Assembly: GCF_001640805.2 (NCBI RefSeq)
Contig: NC_066852.1
Coordinates: 13,914,194 to 13,978,193, forward strand
Direction: 5' to 3'
Source: Lates calcarifer
Lineage: Eukaryota; Chordata; Actinopteri; Centropomidae
DNA length: 64,000 nucleotides
Shown: positions 63,331 through 64,000 of the stretch, one piece after another
Position numbering within the stretch: position 1 is the stretch's first letter
Layout: the number at the start of each line of letters is the position of its first letter
The notes under the pieces: generated by a model
Seen by the model: only the letters and a program-made list of their open reading frames with translations
Told to the model about the DNA's origin: nothing
The model's database searches: none
Translations under genes and position numbers: made by a program

Positions 63331-64000
63331 CATGCAGCTTGTATTGCCGCCTTTTGTTTTTGCACATCTCACAGTTGAAGACTGCACAAGGTTTCTATTT
63401 TGAGTGCAGGATTTTTTATTTTTTATTTTTTACAATGTTTAGAGGTTCCTTCTCCCTGACAGCTTTGTCTGATCTTTTTACGACGTGTTTTACATGCCAG
63501 GACTCCAAGTGAGAGGTCAGGTGTGACGATGAGGTAGTTCTGATTAACTGGTAGACCTGGAAATGTTTTTGGAAAATTCAGAGGTGACAGTTGACAGGTG
63601 CTGTGTTACTGAACGGCTTTTGGGGAACTCTGACAGAACAATAACATGACAACGATATCCTGTTTTGCAGTAACATGTCAGTTATAAATATTAGTCATCT
63701 CAGCACATCTCATCATATTAAACCAGCTGTAGAGTTATGCTTTGTTTTGTTGTTTTAGATGGATATCTGTAATAGTGAGCTTTTATGTCTGCCAGAGCAT
63801 GAGAACCACCTTGCAATAAGACATGAGGGAATATATTGATATCCAGTGACCCATCTGGACTACAGTAGTTTTTTTTTTTTTTAGAGCAATGACACAGTAT
63901 TTTGGGAAAAAAATTGCTAAAACAACACATTTCTAGTGTCAGTTAAAATATTGTGTTTGGAATTTGCAAAGTTCTGACTTATTCATGTTCTTCTGGCAAG

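Larger units (their letters stand above)
44690..64000 (+). other. nrg2: nrg2 intron 3 (continues beyond the window)
   Basis: No EGF-like exon (a C-x-N-G-G-x-C signature after a phase 1 acceptor) was seen in 19.3 kb, so the intron runs past the right edge. Contents noted: (TG)n at 45153-45178, (TC)n at 47009-47034, a purine-rich stretch with a long G run at 47580-47815, (CA)n at 49948-50005, a microexon-like signal at 51089-51111, a T run at 54450-54465, a diverged dispersed-repeat copy at 60705-60860, a poly-A run near 62586, and a teleost interspersed repeat at 63065-63330. The segment 55200-55480 is GC-balanced with several overlapping frames but has no recognisable product. Confidence 0.75.

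Noticed and set aside
44690..64000. Search for the nrg2 EGF-like exon
   Set aside because: No C-x-N-G-G-x-C coding pattern after a phase 1 acceptor was seen by eye, so no exon is claimed; a translated alignment would settle it.
1..64000. CRISPR arrays, prokaryotic operons, phage or viral genes
   Set aside because: No regularly spaced direct repeats, no compact gene strings and no viral proteins were seen; the window is typical intron-rich vertebrate DNA.

Overview
The window is vertebrate nuclear DNA, almost certainly from a teleost fish. Coding exons are small and separated by long AT-rich introns with canonical GT/AG splice sites and many microsatellites. One repeat is a degraded Tc1-like transposon of the kind common in fish, and another is an interspersed repeat common in fish. 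There are no bacterial operons, Shine-Dalgarno sites, CRISPR arrays or rRNA/tRNA genes.

Two genes are recognisable, arranged head to head. At the left edge, on the minus strand, is most of the single coding exon of pura (Pur-alpha, a single-stranded nucleic-acid binding protein); its 3' end lies outside the window. About 7.4 kb away, on the plus strand, starts nrg2 (neuregulin 2, an ErbB receptor ligand). From general knowledge of human chromosome 5q31, PURA and NRG2 are also divergent neighbours, so synteny supports both calls. The rest of the window, about 55 kb, is nrg2: first coding exon (8232-8640), a 34 kb intron 1, two exons forming the Ig-like domain (42988-43153 and 44571-44689), and an intron 3 that runs off the right edge. 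The EGF-like, transmembrane and cytoplasmic exons were not found and should lie to the right.

The most interesting feature is a second nrg2 first exon inside intron 1 (31839-31926). It encodes 29 residues, mostly lysine, arginine, glycine and glutamate, ends in the same phase 1 as exon 1, and so splices in frame to the Ig exon. A TATA-like box lies 130 bp upstream of its ATG, with a reversed CCAAT box and a long CT tract further up. The peptide resembles the start of type I neuregulin-1. The locus can therefore make two N-termini: one with a hydrophobic leader and a conserved N-terminal domain, one short and basic.

Other structure: a Tc1-like remnant with recognisable terminal inverted repeats (11553-12521), two inverted copies of a roughly 330 bp dispersed repeat on either side of the alternative first exon, a teleost repeat near the right edge, and several simple-sequence tracts. 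The 7.4 kb between pura and nrg2 holds a set of splice-site-like signals that may mark an unrecognised spliced transcript; this is tentative.
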